A DNA stretch of 64,000 bases from Alistipes sp. (GTDB lineage: Bacteria > Bacteroidota > Bacteroidia > Bacteroidales > Rikenellaceae). Positions within the stretch are counted from its first letter, which is position 1. Each line of letters opens with the position of its first letter. Both the position numbers and the translations under genes were made by a program. Positions 44,188-54,360 of the stretch are shown piece by piece. The stretch lies in assembly GCA_017416915.1 (NCBI GenBank), contig JAFQAN010000032.1:1-64000 (forward strand), written 5' to 3'. A model generated the notes under the pieces. It did no database searches, had not been told where the DNA came from, and worked only from the letters and a program-made list of their open reading frames with translations.

Positions 44188-45201
44188 ATGGAAAACATTA
44201 AATGGGGAGAGCTTGGTTTTGCCTACTACAAGACCGCTTTCAATGTTCGCTACCACTATGCTGACGGTAAGTGGAGCGCAATGCAGGTAACCGACGATGA
44301 GTACATCAAGATGCATATGTCGGCTGCTTGTCTGCACTACGGTTTGGAGATCTTCGAGGGTTTGAAGGCCTTCCGCGGTGTTGATGGTAAGGTACGTCTG
44401 TTCCGTCCCGACGAGAACGCTAAGCGTATGATTAACTCGGCTAACCGTCTCTGCTTGCCCGCTCCTACTGTTGAGCAGTTTGTTGAGGGCTGTATGGAGT
44501 GTGTACGTCGCAACATCGACTTCGTGCCTCCTTATGAGACAGGTGCGTCGCTCTACTTGCGCCCAACGCTTCTCGGTACTAAGCCTTGCCTTGGTGTTCG
44601 TGCCGTTGATGAGGCCGACTTAATCATCTTCTGCGCCCCCGTAGGTCCCTACTTCAAGGGTGGTATGACCGCTATTAAGGCGCTCATTATGCGTGATCAG
44701 GACCGTGCTGCTCCACGTGGAACAGGTGATGTTAAGGTTGGTGGTAACTACGCATCGTCTATCTGGTCGTTGGAGGCTGCTCACCAGAAGGGCTTCTCTA
44801 ACGTTCTCTACCTCGATGCTGCTACCCACTCGAAGGTTGAGGAGTTTGGTGCTGCTAACTTCTTCGGTATTAAGGACGGCAAGTATGTTACTCCTAAGTC
44901 ATCATCTATCCTCCCCTCAATTACCAACAAGAGCCTTCGTCAGATTGCTCAGGACCTCGGTCTTACTGTTGAGGAGCGTGATATTCCTGTTGAGGAGCTT
45001 GCTACATTCGAGGAGGCAGGTGCTTGCGGTACAGCTGCGGTAATCTCGCCCATCGGTGCATTGTACGACCTCGACAACAACGTTACCTACGACTATGGTA
45101 TGAAGGTTGGCGAGACTTGCAAGAAGATGTACGACCGTTTGCAGGGCATCCAGTATGGTCGCGTAGAGGATACTCACGACTGGACTATTCTCGTAGAGTA
45201 A
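44188..45201 (+). CDS. ilvE: Branched-chain amino-acid aminotransferase
   Basis: 337 residues, fold-type IV PLP enzyme. LHYGLEIFEGLKAFRG, VKVGGNYASSIWSLEAAHQKGF with the PLP Lys expected near the centre, and EEAGACGTAAVISPIG with the phosphate-binding turn match the IlvE group II. It interconverts Leu, Ile and Val with their 2-oxo acids. Codon use is biased, consistent with high expression. Confidence 0.94.
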   Translation: MENIKWGELGFAYYKTAFNVRYHYADGKWSAMQVTDDEYIKMHMSAACLHYGLEIFEGLKAFRGVDGKVRLFRPDENAKRMINSANRLCLPAPTVEQFVEGCMECVRRNIDFVPPYETGASLYLRPTLLGTKPCLGVRAVDEADLIIFCAPVGPYFKGGMTAIKALIMRDQDRAAPRGTGDVKVGGNYASSIWSLEAAHQKGFSNVLYLDAATHSKVEEFGAANFFGIKDGKYVTPKSSSILPSITNKSLRQIAQDLGLTVEERDIPVEELATFEEAGACGTAAVISPIGALYDLDNNVTYDYGMKVGETCKKMYDRLQGIQYGRVEDTHDWTILVE

Positions 45202-45235
45202 TTTCCTGTTAGAGGGGTCATCTTCGACCCATCCC

Positions 45236-45294
45236 AAAAGTAAGAGGGCTGAGGCTGTACGTTTAAGTACTATCCTCAGCCCTCTCTTCTTTTG
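45236..45294. terminator. Two-tier GTAC stem-loop between convergent genes
   Basis: AGAGGGCTGAGG (45243-45254) pairs perfectly with 45274-45285. The loop is CT-GTAC-GTTTAA-GTAC-TAT. AAAAG before and CTTTT after make it a bidirectional terminator for ilvE and mnmG. Confidence 0.8.
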
Positions 45295-45296
45295 GT

Positions 45297-45340
45297 GACA
45301 GCGAGACTACGAGACGATGGGACAGCGAGACCCAAATACC
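45297..45340. repeat. Short 8-nt repeat run
   Basis: Units such as GCGAGACT, ACGAGACG and GCGAGACC (complement of TCYCGYRG family) directly after the hairpin and before the mnmG stop. Confidence 0.6.
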
Positions 45341-45367
45341 GTGTTGTCTCCCTCAAAAAACGCTCTC

Positions 45368-47251
45368 TTAGCGCCCAAACTTTACCAAGAGTACATTAAT
45401 ATCTGCGGGCGATACACCTGGTATGCGCGATGCTTGACCTATGGTTGCTGGGCGTATTCTGCTCAACTTCTGTCGCGCCTCAATGGTTAGCGACTGCATA
45501 CCCTCAAAATCGAAGCCCTCGGGGATGCGTATATCCTCCAAGCGGTGTAGCTTCTCGGCAAAGAACTTCTCGCGCTCGATATATCCTCTATACTTTATCT
45601 GTATCTCGCACTGCTCGATAACCTCCGCGCTGAGCGCCTCCTTATCTATAAATTTTCGCAGCGCCTTATGTATCTCCGCCAACGAACGTATAGTAACGCC
45701 GCTGCGCAAAACGATGTCGTAAAGCTTGCGTCCCTGCGTCAGAGGCTCCTCGCCAACCGAAATTAAATAGTCGTCAATTTCGCCTCGTTTGACCGACTGT
45801 TGGCGAAGAAATGCAATAAGCGATTCTACGAGCGAATTTTTTTTGAGCAGATTTTCGTATTTCTTCTCGCTCACGAGACCTATTTTATATCCTAACGGCG
45901 TAAGTCGTGCATCTGCATTATCCTGACGGAGCAGTATTCGATACTCCGCGCGCGATGTAAACATACGGTATGGCTCATCGACGCCCTTCGTTACGAGGTC
46001 GTCTATCAGTACGCCGATATAGGCCTCGTCGCGGCGCAGTACCACCTCCTCCTTGCCGTTGAGCGAGAGGTGGGCGTTGATACCCGCCATAAGACCCTGT
46101 GCTGCCGCCTCCTCATAGCCCGTTGTGCCGTTCACCTGCCCCGCGAAGTATAGTCCTTCGACAAGCTTCGTTTCGAGCGTGTGGCGTAGCTGTGTGGGTG
46201 GGAAGTAGTCGTACTCTATGGCATAGCCCGTGCGATATACGTGTGCGTTCTCAAACCCAGATATTTGCCTAAGTGCCTCAATCTGAACACTATACGGCAG
46301 CGACGATGAGAAGCCATTGAGGTAATACTCGTTTGTTGAGCGACCCTCTGGCTCTAAGAACAGCTGGTGTTGCTCCTTGTCGGCGAAGGTACGCAGCTTA
46401 TCCTCGATGCTCGGGCAGTAACGTGGACCGATACCCGATATTGTGCCGTTAAATAGCGGCGAGCGGTCGAAGCCTGTACGCAAGGTGTCGTGTACGCGCT
46501 TCGATGTATATACCATAAAGCACGGCAGCTGGTGCTTAACAGGCTCAGTATCAGGGTCAAACGAAAACTTAGACGGCTCTGCATCGCCCTCTTGTGCCTC
46601 CAATGCCTCAAAGTTTATGGTGCGAGCGTCCAACCTCACGGGTGTTCCCGTCTTCATACGTCCGCACTCGAAGCCCATAGCGCGTAGAGTCTCTGTTATG
46701 CCGTGTGATGCTTGGTCGCCTGCACGACCGCCCTCGGCGTGTGCCTCGCCGCAGTGCATAACGCCATCGAGGAACGTACCTGTGGTCAGCACTACCCTAC
46801 TTGTCTCGAACTCCACGCCCATACGCGTTTTTACACCCCTTACACGCGGTTTTTCGCCCGACGTGTCAAAGAGTATCTCCGTTACGGAGTCCTGCCACAG
46901 ATAGAGCTTATGTGTATTTTCGAGCGTCCTACGCCACGCCTGCGAGAACTCACGCTTGTCGCACTGCGCACGTGGACTCCACATCGCCGCGCCCTTTGAG
47001 CGGTTGAGCATACGGAACTGTATTGCCGAGTGGTCGGTTATGCGACCCATCATACCGCCCAATGCGTCTATCTCGCGCACTATCTGACCCTTAGCCACGC
47101 CACCCACAGCGGGGTTGCACGACATCGAGGCAATCTTCTCCATATCGATAGTGATGAGCAGCGTACGTGAGCCGAGACGTGCTGCTGCCGAGGCTGCCTC
47201 ACATCCTGCGTGTCCTGCGCCGATGACAATTATGTCGTAACGCTCCGTCAT
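45368..47251 (-). CDS. mnmG: tRNA uridine-34 carboxymethylaminomethyl modification enzyme MnmG
   Basis: 627 residues. FAD-binding motif IGAGHAGCEAASAAARLG near the N-terminus, DALGGMMGRITDHSAIQFR, GTFLDGVMHCGEAHAEGGR and YFAGQVNGTTGYEEAAAQG are the GidA signatures. With MnmE it modifies the wobble uridine of several tRNAs. Its start overlaps the ybeY stop by four bases. Confidence 0.96.
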   Translation of the reverse strand: MTERYDIIVIGAGHAGCEAASAAARLGSRTLLITIDMEKIASMSCNPAVGGVAKGQIVREIDALGGMMGRITDHSAIQFRMLNRSKGAAMWSPRAQCDKREFSQAWRRTLENTHKLYLWQDSVTEILFDTSGEKPRVRGVKTRMGVEFETSRVVLTTGTFLDGVMHCGEAHAEGGRAGDQASHGITETLRAMGFECGRMKTGTPVRLDARTINFEALEAQEGDAEPSKFSFDPDTEPVKHQLPCFMVYTSKRVHDTLRTGFDRSPLFNGTISGIGPRYCPSIEDKLRTFADKEQHQLFLEPEGRSTNEYYLNGFSSSLPYSVQIEALRQISGFENAHVYRTGYAIEYDYFPPTQLRHTLETKLVEGLYFAGQVNGTTGYEEAAAQGLMAGINAHLSLNGKEEVVLRRDEAYIGVLIDDLVTKGVDEPYRMFTSRAEYRILLRQDNADARLTPLGYKIGLVSEKKYENLLKKNSLVESLIAFLRQQSVKRGEIDDYLISVGEEPLTQGRKLYDIVLRSGVTIRSLAEIHKALRKFIDKEALSAEVIEQCEIQIKYRGYIEREKFFAEKLHRLEDIRIPEGFDFEGMQSLTIEARQKLSRIRPATIGQASRIPGVSPADINVLLVKFGR

Positions 47252-47682
47252 AGCATCTCGTTGAGTAGTTTGAGGTACTTATTCTCCAAGCGGCGCATAT
47301 TCTTCTCCGCCCACGGCGACTTGTCCTTATGTCCGCAGAGGTGTAATGCCCCGTGTACCACTACGCGGCGTATCTCGTTGATAGGCAGTGTCTTATATAT
47401 CGCGGCATTATCTACCACGGTAGCTATGTCGATGTATATCTCGCCATTTATGACGTGTTCTGCGAGGCGTGTTTCACGCTCCTCGAAGGTGATGACGTCG
47501 GTGAAGTAGTCGTGGCCCAAGAAGTCGCGGTTGAGCTGTCGGTGGTACTCCGATGAACAGAAGATGTAGTTTATCTCGCCTGCGGTGTACCCCTCGCGGC
47601 GTATAACCTCCTCTATCCAGCGACGTGTTGTGAGGCGTCGGGGCAACGAGTAGTTGCATCCCTCGGTGTAGAAATGTATCAT
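47248..47682 (-). CDS. ybeY: Endoribonuclease YbeY (rRNA maturation factor)
   Basis: 144 residues. The zinc-binding HxxxHxxxxxH signature is VVHGALHLCGHKDKS. It takes part in 16S rRNA 3'-end maturation and ribosome quality control. Three bases separate it from the EnvC-like gene, and it overlaps mnmG by four. Confidence 0.94.
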   Translation of the reverse strand: MIHFYTEGCNYSLPRRLTTRRWIEEVIRREGYTAGEINYIFCSSEYHRQLNRDFLGHDYFTDVITFEERETRLAEHVINGEIYIDIATVVDNAAIYKTLPINEIRRVVVHGALHLCGHKDKSPWAEKNMRRLENKYLKLLNEML

Positions 47683-47685
47683 ACG

Positions 47686-48810
47686 TTACTTTTTGAAGCA
47701 CTCCATCACCGACATTGTCTTGTTGGGGTCGGAGTGGTTTATCATAAAGAGCATATAAGCGCTCTCGACGCCCTTGTGGTCGATGGCGATGCCTATTGTG
47801 CCTATCTTTTGGTCCTTTTGTACGGTGCTACCCTCTGCCACACATACTGAGCTAAGGTGCATATATACCGAGATATACTGTCCGTGTGCGATGAACACCT
47901 GCTGATGGTTCGTATTGTCGCGGCTGATGCGGATAACCTTACCCTCGTATATGCTGCGCACAGCACTACCCTTCTGTGCCGTTATGGTCGCCGTATTGCC
48001 GTTTACCTTCGATATGGCACCCCCTACTACGGGCAGATTTAGGTTTTTGGTCTTGTCATTGAACGACGAGCCTGTCTTGTTCCCTGCCGTGAGCTTGCGT
48101 AGCTCGGCGAGGGCGCTGTCGAGTTTCATCTGCTGCTTGCGCTGGTTGCTGAGAGCCTTTTTCTCCTTGTCGCTGAGGCTGTTGTACTCCTTTTGCGCCT
48201 CACGCTTGTCATCCTCCAACGAGCGGCGCTCCTCTTCGAGCGAACGACCGATAGAGTCCAGCTCGTGGCTACGTGTGGCAAGCAGCTTGCGCTGCGAGGC
48301 TAACTCCTCCTCTTGTTGTATTATCTGCTCGGCAAGAGCTCTGCGTTGGTCGGCGACGTGCTGCACCTGTGCCATGCGGCGGGCAGCATCGGATATATCC
48401 TCAGACGAGAAGATAAAGGTGGTATAGTTATTTTGTCGGTAGTTGCGATATGCCACACGCACCGCCTCGGCGTATAGCGCGCGGTTGTGTTCGAGGGCAT
48501 TGTGCAGCGAGTCTGCCGCAGCGCTTGCCGTGGCTATGTCTGCCTCCACAAGCTCCCTCTCGCGCTCCGTCTCGGCGATGTAGCTGCTGCGTAGGTTCAT
48601 TTGGTGGTTGAGTGCCTCCACCCGTTTTGATGCCGATGCCTTCTCCTTTTTGAGGTTCGACACCTCCCTCTTTGCGCTCTCCACGTCGCGCTTGTACTGC
48701 TCGACACGACGACGCTGCTCATCTACCTTTTTGCTCTGCGCCGAGAGCGATAGTGGGGTAGTGAGCAACAGTAGAAAGAGTGTTACGCGTATAATCTTGC
48801 CTATCATCAT
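47686..48810 (-). CDS. EnvC-like murein hydrolase activator (degenerate LytM)
   Basis: 374 residues. Signal peptide ending LSLSAQ, a long coiled coil (about 25-250; EQYKRDVESAKREVSNLKKE type), then an M23/LytM domain (about 275-374). The metallopeptidase ligands appear lost: the GxxxHxGxD segment is replaced (AISKVNGNTATITAQKG) and the HxH strand reads SAYMLFMINH. This is as in E. coli EnvC, which activates amidases during septum splitting rather than cutting murein itself. Four-base overlap with the TPR gene. Confidence 0.88.
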   Translation of the reverse strand: MMIGKIIRVTLFLLLLTTPLSLSAQSKKVDEQRRRVEQYKRDVESAKREVSNLKKEKASASKRVEALNHQMNLRSSYIAETERERELVEADIATASAAADSLHNALEHNRALYAEAVRVAYRNYRQNNYTTFIFSSEDISDAARRMAQVQHVADQRRALAEQIIQQEEELASQRKLLATRSHELDSIGRSLEEERRSLEDDKREAQKEYNSLSDKEKKALSNQRKQQMKLDSALAELRKLTAGNKTGSSFNDKTKNLNLPVVGGAISKVNGNTATITAQKGSAVRSIYEGKVIRISRDNTNHQQVFIAHGQYISVYMHLSSVCVAEGSTVQKDQKIGTIGIAIDHKGVESAYMLFMINHSDPNKTMSVMECFKK

Positions 48811-50537
48811 TTGTCGTGTTTAGGTTCTGCTTTGAGTTGTGCTATATGCTCCTCCATACGTTGGCTGTCGTAGCCGCGCCCCACCGCCTTCTTCCAATAT
48901 GTCTCTGCCATAAACTTCTCGCCCAAGGCCCATAGTATGTCGCCATAGTGCGCCAATAGGTCGGGGTCGCGCTGACCGTCGATGGATAGTGCCTGTTGCA
49001 TAATCCTCTTTGCCTCCTCGTTGCTGCCCACACGGTGCATCACCCACGCCAAGGTGTCCAAGTATGTGGCGTTGTTCGGCGATAGCTTGTTTGCCGTTGT
49101 GGCGTAGTTCATAGCTACGAGTAGCTCTCTATCTAAGAGGCTCAGGAAGTAGGCGTAGTTGTTGAGTACCAATATGTTTTCGTCGTTGTAGGCGAGAGCC
49201 TTGTCGTATGCCTTGAAGCACTGTTTATCATCGCCCATCTCGTGATATATGTCGCCGATATAGCCCCAAATCATACTGCGCTCCTCGTCTTTTTGGCACA
49301 GTTTCAGTGTCTTGTGCAGCATCTTTACAGCCCCCTTCTTATCGCCCTTTTCCGAGGCGAAGAATGCCGCATAGGAGCTTATGTCAATGTTCTGGGGGAA
49401 GCGCTCCATAGCTTCATCGAGGAGCCTCTCCACGTCGGCACTCTCGGAAAACGCATATTCGAGCTGTATCACCGCGATATAGTCTTCGGGTGTTGTCGTG
49501 CTGTGGTCTAAGTGGCGACGTAGGTAGTCGAGGGCCTGCTCCTCCTCGCCCGCCGCTAAGAGGTGTGAGGCGTAGTAGTTCTTTACCTCGCGGTTTTCGG
49601 GGTAGTCGAGGCTGAGTGCTACGATTATGCCGCCCACGCGGAAGAAGTTGTCGTAGTAAAACTTCGTGTCGGAGACGTACTGCCCCAAACGTCTTAGTTT
49701 GTCCTCCACCGAGAGGCGGCTGTCGCGAAACAGACGGGTCTCGTAGGCGAACATACGCTCAAAGTCGTCGTGGCGGTTGTAGTAGTCGGCAATAGCGACT
49801 ATCGACGATAGGTTTGTGGTGTCTATGCGGTAGGCCTTGTCGAGCATCTTTGCGGCAAGAGTGTCGCGTCCCGATGCCTCGTAGGCGTTGGCAAGGCGTT
49901 GGTGTAGCTCGATGTCGTAGGGACGCTCTGCAAGTATCTTTTCGCCCTCGGTGATGACACGGTCGTACTGCCCCGTACGCATCAGCATATCCTGCTTTAT
50001 GTCGCTTAGTTGTGTGGCGTAGCCCAAGCGAAGCTCTGCCGAGTCGAGTATCGAGATGGCGGAGTAGGGCATGCCGTTGGCATCGTAGAGTAGTGCCAAG
50101 GCGTGATATGTAGTAGGCTCGCTATTATCCAAGCGTAGCAGACGACGATATGCCGTCAGCGCCTCGCTGAGACGTCCTGTGCGTATGAGCAGCATCGCGT
50201 GGTTCTGCATATACCACTTGTTGGTGCTGTCTGCCGCCACAGCGCGCTCGGCATACATCGAGGCGCGCACCATGTTGTGGTCTATGGTGCTGAGGTAGTG
50301 TAGCGCAGGGGCGTATGTGCTATCCTCAGCCACGAGGTCAAGCCATATCTCGCGGGCAGCTACCGTGTCGCGATATATCGACAGTCGCTGCACAGCATCG
50401 CTATGGCGATAGGTACGTCTAAGGCTGTCGGCGAGGTCGCTGGGCAGCTCCGCCAACCCCTTAGGGCTTGTGGCAGACGTGATGCCGACTACGAAGAGTA
50501 GCAGCACCACTAAACCATATCGAACAGCCTTTGTCAT
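48807..50537 (-). CDS. Secreted tetratricopeptide-repeat protein
   Basis: 576 residues. Signal peptide at the N-terminus (YGLVVLLLFVVGITSATS), then TPR-like helical pairs over most of the length (SAISILDSAELRLGY, LNNYAYFLSLLDREL, ATYLDTLAWVMHRVG). It is probably periplasmic or outer-membrane associated and acts as a scaffold; it is tightly coupled to the EnvC-like gene, so a shared role in envelope or division processes is plausible. Confidence 0.85.
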   Translation of the reverse strand: MTKAVRYGLVVLLLFVVGITSATSPKGLAELPSDLADSLRRTYRHSDAVQRLSIYRDTVAAREIWLDLVAEDSTYAPALHYLSTIDHNMVRASMYAERAVAADSTNKWYMQNHAMLLIRTGRLSEALTAYRRLLRLDNSEPTTYHALALLYDANGMPYSAISILDSAELRLGYATQLSDIKQDMLMRTGQYDRVITEGEKILAERPYDIELHQRLANAYEASGRDTLAAKMLDKAYRIDTTNLSSIVAIADYYNRHDDFERMFAYETRLFRDSRLSVEDKLRRLGQYVSDTKFYYDNFFRVGGIIVALSLDYPENREVKNYYASHLLAAGEEEQALDYLRRHLDHSTTTPEDYIAVIQLEYAFSESADVERLLDEAMERFPQNIDISSYAAFFASEKGDKKGAVKMLHKTLKLCQKDEERSMIWGYIGDIYHEMGDDKQCFKAYDKALAYNDENILVLNNYAYFLSLLDRELLVAMNYATTANKLSPNNATYLDTLAWVMHRVGSNEEAKRIMQQALSIDGQRDPDLLAHYGDILWALGEKFMAETYWKKAVGRGYDSQRMEEHIAQLKAEPKHDK

Positions 50538-50573
50538 ACGTTGTTTTCGTTTTGTCCGACTAATGGTGTCGGC

Positions 50574-51599
50574 TTATAGTGCGCTCTCGAACTGGTTGAG
50601 GAAGCGTACGTCGTTCTCGAAATAGAGGCGTAGGTCGCCCACGCCATATTTCAGCATTGCGATACGCTCAATACCCATACCAAAGGCGAAGCCCGAGAAC
50701 TCCTTGGGGTCTATGTTGTTTGCCTCCAAGACGTTGGGATCGACCATACCGCAGCCCATAATCTCCAACCAGCCAGTACCCTTACATACGCCGCAGCCCT
50801 TGCCGCCGCATATCGAGCAAGATACATCCACCTCTGCCGACGGCTCAGTAAATGGGAAATACGAGGGGCGCATACGTATCTGCGCCTGCTCGCCGAAAAG
50901 CTCCTTGGCAAAGTAGAGTAGCGACTGCTTCATATCGGCAAACGATACGTTGCGGTCGATATATAGACCCTCGATTTGGTGGAAGATGCAGTGTGCGCGG
51001 TACGATATAGCCTCGTTGCGGAATACGCGACCAGGGCAGATAACACGAATCGGGGGCTTCTGACGCTCCATTGTGCGCACCTGTATCGACGAGGTGTGGG
51101 TGCGGAGTACCACATCGGGGTTCTTCTCGATGAAGAAGGTGTCCTGCATATCGCGTGCGGGGTGTTCGGGCGGGAAGTTCAACGCCGAGAATACGTGCCA
51201 GTCGTCCTCAATCTCGGGACCGTCGGCTACGGTGTATCCTAAGCGCGAGAAGATGCCCACAATCTCGTTGCGGACAATAGATATAGGGTGGCGTGTTCCC
51301 GCCTGCTCAGCGGTGCCAGGACGTGTCATATCGTCAATCTTCGATGCCTTGTCTGCCTCGGCAGCACCGATTGTCTCTTTGAGGGTGTTGATACGCTCCG
51401 AAGCCACGGTTTTGAGGTGGTTGAGGCGCTGTCCAAGCTCACGTTTCTGCTCTGCGGGTACGCCCTTAAACTCCTCCATCAACGCTCCCAGCGCTCCCTT
51501 CTTGCCGAGAATCTTGATGCGAAATGCCTCGACGTCTGCCGCAGTTTTGGGGTCGAACGCCTCTATTTCGCTTAAAAGTTGGTTGATTTTATTAATCAT
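50574..51599 (-). CDS. pheS: Phenylalanyl-tRNA synthetase alpha subunit
   Basis: 341 residues. An N-terminal coiled-coil tRNA-binding region precedes the class II core: motif 2 CPGRVFRNEAISYRAH and motif 3 FGMGIERIAMLKYG, with a four-Cys element (CSICGGKGCGVCKG). It works with the beta subunit, not in this window. It lies 36 bp upstream of the TPR gene on the same strand and may start that transcript. Confidence 0.95.
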   Translation of the reverse strand: MINKINQLLSEIEAFDPKTAADVEAFRIKILGKKGALGALMEEFKGVPAEQKRELGQRLNHLKTVASERINTLKETIGAAEADKASKIDDMTRPGTAEQAGTRHPISIVRNEIVGIFSRLGYTVADGPEIEDDWHVFSALNFPPEHPARDMQDTFFIEKNPDVVLRTHTSSIQVRTMERQKPPIRVICPGRVFRNEAISYRAHCIFHQIEGLYIDRNVSFADMKQSLLYFAKELFGEQAQIRMRPSYFPFTEPSAEVDVSCSICGGKGCGVCKGTGWLEIMGCGMVDPNVLEANNIDPKEFSGFAFGMGIERIAMLKYGVGDLRLYFENDVRFLNQFESAL

Positions 51600-51611
51600 A
51601 TATTTGAAATA

Positions 51612-51643
51612 ATTGTTTTTTTAGCGAATATGTACTATCTTTG
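51612..51643 (+). promoter_or_regulatory. Promoter of the patatin-barrel gene
   Basis: ATTG (51612-51615), 20 bp, TATCTTTG (51636-51643); start codon 66 bp downstream. Confidence 0.65.
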
Positions 51644-51709
51644 CAGTTGGTAATGGTCCACTTCATATATGTATATATGAACGTACAAAGTTACTAATAA
51701 TTTTGCAAA

Positions 51710-54022
51710 ATGAGAACACTTAACGCCACAATAATCATCTTTTCTCTGTTTCTGCTCTCGTTGCTGCCCACTGTGGCTCAGGCGCAGAGCGTCGGTGTGG
51801 TGATGAGTGGAGGCGGCGCCAAGGGCCTCTACCACATTGGCGTACTTAGAGCGTTGGAGGAGAACGATATTCCGATAGACTACATTGCAGGAACCTCTAT
51901 GGGTTCGATTATTGGCGGTATGTACGCCTCGGGATATACCATCGAGGAGATGGAGGCGGTGGCGCTTTCGGGCGATATGGCACGTTGGGCGAGTGGTGGT
52001 ATCGACCCGAAATACACCTACTACCACACCGAGCGTGACCAGCTCTCGAATATGATAACGCTCTACTTCGACACCGACAATACGCGCTCTGCCGAGAAGA
52101 GTGCCGAGAGACGCCTGCATCTGCCTGGCTCGGTGATAAATACCGCGGAGATAGACGTCGCCCTCAACGGCTTCTTTGCCCCCGCCTCGGCGGCTGCTGG
52201 CAACGACTTTGATAGGCTGATGATACCCTTCCGCTGTATGGCTACCGATATGGTTCGACATACTGCCGTGGAGCTACGCCGTGGCGACCTTGCCCGTGCC
52301 ATACGTGCCTCTATGGCCCTGCCCGTGGCATTCCCGCCCGTCGAGATAGACTCGGTGCTGATGTGCGACGGTGGTTGCTACGATAACTTCCCGTGGCGCA
52401 CTATGGATGAGGCGTTTCACCCCGACATTATCATCGGCGCCTGCTGCGTGGACATCGAGCCGCGGGTACGCCGCAACAGCTCGGTTGTGGATCAGGTGAT
52501 GTCGTTGATAACGATGCCCTCGGATTTCGACCTTCCTGAGGGTCGCTCGGTGCTTGTGCAGCGTAGTGTCGATGCCTCGACGCTTGACTTCGCCGATGCC
52601 GAACGTATTATGGCGTTGGGATATAACGATGCTCTGGCGGCTATTCCACGTATCAGGGAGCTTGTGTCGCGCCGCCAAAGCCACGACGAGATTATGGCAC
52701 GACGTGAGGCCTTCCGCGAGAAGTTTTCTAATGGTAGCGTGGGAGAGATAAATGTCGGCGGTCTCAATGACAACCAAACAGTAACGGTCGAGCGTATGTT
52801 GCGTGTGGGTCGCAAGCGCCGCGATGCTGCACAGCCGATGACCCTTGCCGAGCTTAACGACAACTACCTCACGATGCTCGCCAATACGGCTGTAAGTAGC
52901 GACTTTCCGAAGGTGCAGTATAACGACACTACGGGGCTATACGACATACACTTGCGCCTTGCAACAAAACCCAAGCTGGATCTCTCGTTTGGCGGAAATA
53001 TCTCCTCGACGGTATTCAACCAAGCCTACATAGGTGTCGAGTATGGCTGGTGGGGTAGGGCTGTGCAGTCGTTCAAGGTGGATGTGCTGCTCGGACCTGT
53101 CTATACTATGGCTCGTGCGGGCGGACGTACAACCATCACACGACGCCATCCCATATACTTCGATTACTCCTATAACTTTAACATAATGAACACCTTGCGC
53201 GGCAACTTTGGCAACCTCACGCCTGTCGATAATGCCGAGCAGATGAAGGCTATGGAGAACTTTGTGTCGCTGTCGGTGGGTGCGGCGCTCACGCGTAAGA
53301 GTGTCGCCGACTTCACGCTGAATGTGGGACGCAACGGTTATAGCTACGAGATGGCAGGTTATTCCAAGCGACAATATACCAACTTCTCGTACCTCGCAGG
53401 AGGTCTCTCGTTGGAGCGTACCTCGCTCAATAAGCCGCTCTTCCCCACGTCGGGCTCACGCTTGGGGGCTTCGGCGATATATGTCTATGGTCGCGATGAG
53501 CGCGACTCGCGCGAGGACCTTATCTTCCCCGAGGGCGGCGACTATGTCGATGTACGCCGACAGTGGTGGGGTGCTAAGCTCTCGTGGGAGCAGTACTTCG
53601 ACGTTACGCGCAATGGTGTCTTCTCGTGGGGCTATGCCGTGGAGGGTGTCTATACTAACCACTCGACGCTCGACTCCCCCGAGGCAACGCTACTATCGTC
53701 GCCACAGTATGCGCCGCTGCTGCACTCACGAATGATATATATGCCCGAGTTTCGTGCCGATAGGTATGTGGGCGTGGGTGTGATGCCTACCGTACGACTA
53801 TATAACAACCTCTATGCGCGTCTGAGTGCCTATGTTATGTGGCGCGATAAGTTCAACGACAGCATCTTACACTATATGTCCGACCTCTCGATAATCTACC
53901 ATACCCCGATAGGACCAGTGAGCCTTGCGCTAACAAAGTATGGTTTTGACTCGACGAAGAATCTCTATCTGACCTTCAACTTCGGATATGCTATCTTTGG
54001 GCGCAAGGGACTCTTCTATTAG
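51710..54022 (+). CDS. Patatin-like phospholipase with outer-membrane barrel
   Basis: 770 residues. Signal peptide ending TVAQAQ. Patatin domain (about 25-320): oxyanion loop SGGGAKGLYHIG, nucleophile Ser in GTSMGSI, and Asp in CDGGCYDN. A POTRA-like linker (about 340-420) leads to a C-terminal 16-strand-type beta barrel (about 420-770) ending in an aromatic residue (GRKGLFY). This is the layout of type Vd autotransporters such as PlpD and FplA, but many Bacteroidota homologues keep the lipase attached. Likely an outer-membrane phospholipase. Confidence 0.9.
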   Translation: MRTLNATIIIFSLFLLSLLPTVAQAQSVGVVMSGGGAKGLYHIGVLRALEENDIPIDYIAGTSMGSIIGGMYASGYTIEEMEAVALSGDMARWASGGIDPKYTYYHTERDQLSNMITLYFDTDNTRSAEKSAERRLHLPGSVINTAEIDVALNGFFAPASAAAGNDFDRLMIPFRCMATDMVRHTAVELRRGDLARAIRASMALPVAFPPVEIDSVLMCDGGCYDNFPWRTMDEAFHPDIIIGACCVDIEPRVRRNSSVVDQVMSLITMPSDFDLPEGRSVLVQRSVDASTLDFADAERIMALGYNDALAAIPRIRELVSRRQSHDEIMARREAFREKFSNGSVGEINVGGLNDNQTVTVERMLRVGRKRRDAAQPMTLAELNDNYLTMLANTAVSSDFPKVQYNDTTGLYDIHLRLATKPKLDLSFGGNISSTVFNQAYIGVEYGWWGRAVQSFKVDVLLGPVYTMARAGGRTTITRRHPIYFDYSYNFNIMNTLRGNFGNLTPVDNAEQMKAMENFVSLSVGAALTRKSVADFTLNVGRNGYSYEMAGYSKRQYTNFSYLAGGLSLERTSLNKPLFPTSGSRLGASAIYVYGRDERDSREDLIFPEGGDYVDVRRQWWGAKLSWEQYFDVTRNGVFSWGYAVEGVYTNHSTLDSPEATLLSSPQYAPLLHSRMIYMPEFRADRYVGVGVMPTVRLYNNLYARLSAYVMWRDKFNDSILHYMSDLSIIYHTPIGPVSLALTKYGFDSTKNLYLTFNFGYAIFGRKGLFY

Positions 54023-54320
54023 CTTGGCGTTATAAGGGCGCATCTGCGGCACATCCCAAAAGCAAAGTACCACGGGCTGTACGTTTTAGTACTATCCCGT
54101 GGTACTCTCTTTTGCGATGCACCACATCTGCAACCCTTCTGACGCCAAGCGGCCTCGCACAGCCACGCACGACTGAGAACGACTGAGAATGCCTGAGAAC
54201 GCCTGTGTTTTCCCGTCGTCCCGTCGTCTTGTTGGCGCGCTTCCCAGCCATTCCCAGTCATTCCCAGTCATTCCCAGTCATTCCCAGTCTTTCTCAGCCA
54301 ATCGCGCGCCCAGTCAATCG
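54023..54320. repeat. Composite intergenic mosaic element, copy C
   Basis: Minus-strand layout as in copy B: a 29-bp-family unit (about 54022-54051), a GTAC stem-loop, CACCACATCTGCAACCC and GCGGCCTCGCACAGC segments (54119-54160), 10-nt units (54171-54205), short 8-nt units (54212-54232), GGCGCGC, then six or seven more 10-nt units (54242-54300) and GCGCGCC-rich sequence. It lies between convergent genes. Confidence 0.75.
54058..54114. terminator. Two-tier GTAC stem-loop after the patatin gene
   Basis: AGTACCACGGG (54066-54076) pairs perfectly with 54096-54106. The loop is CT-GTAC-GTTTTA-GTAC-TAT, nearly identical to the loop at 45255-45273 although the stems differ completely. It is flanked by AAAAG and CTTTT. 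Confidence 0.8.
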
Positions 54321-54360
54321 CGCGCCACCCAATCGCGCGCCACCCTGTCGTCCTACAAAC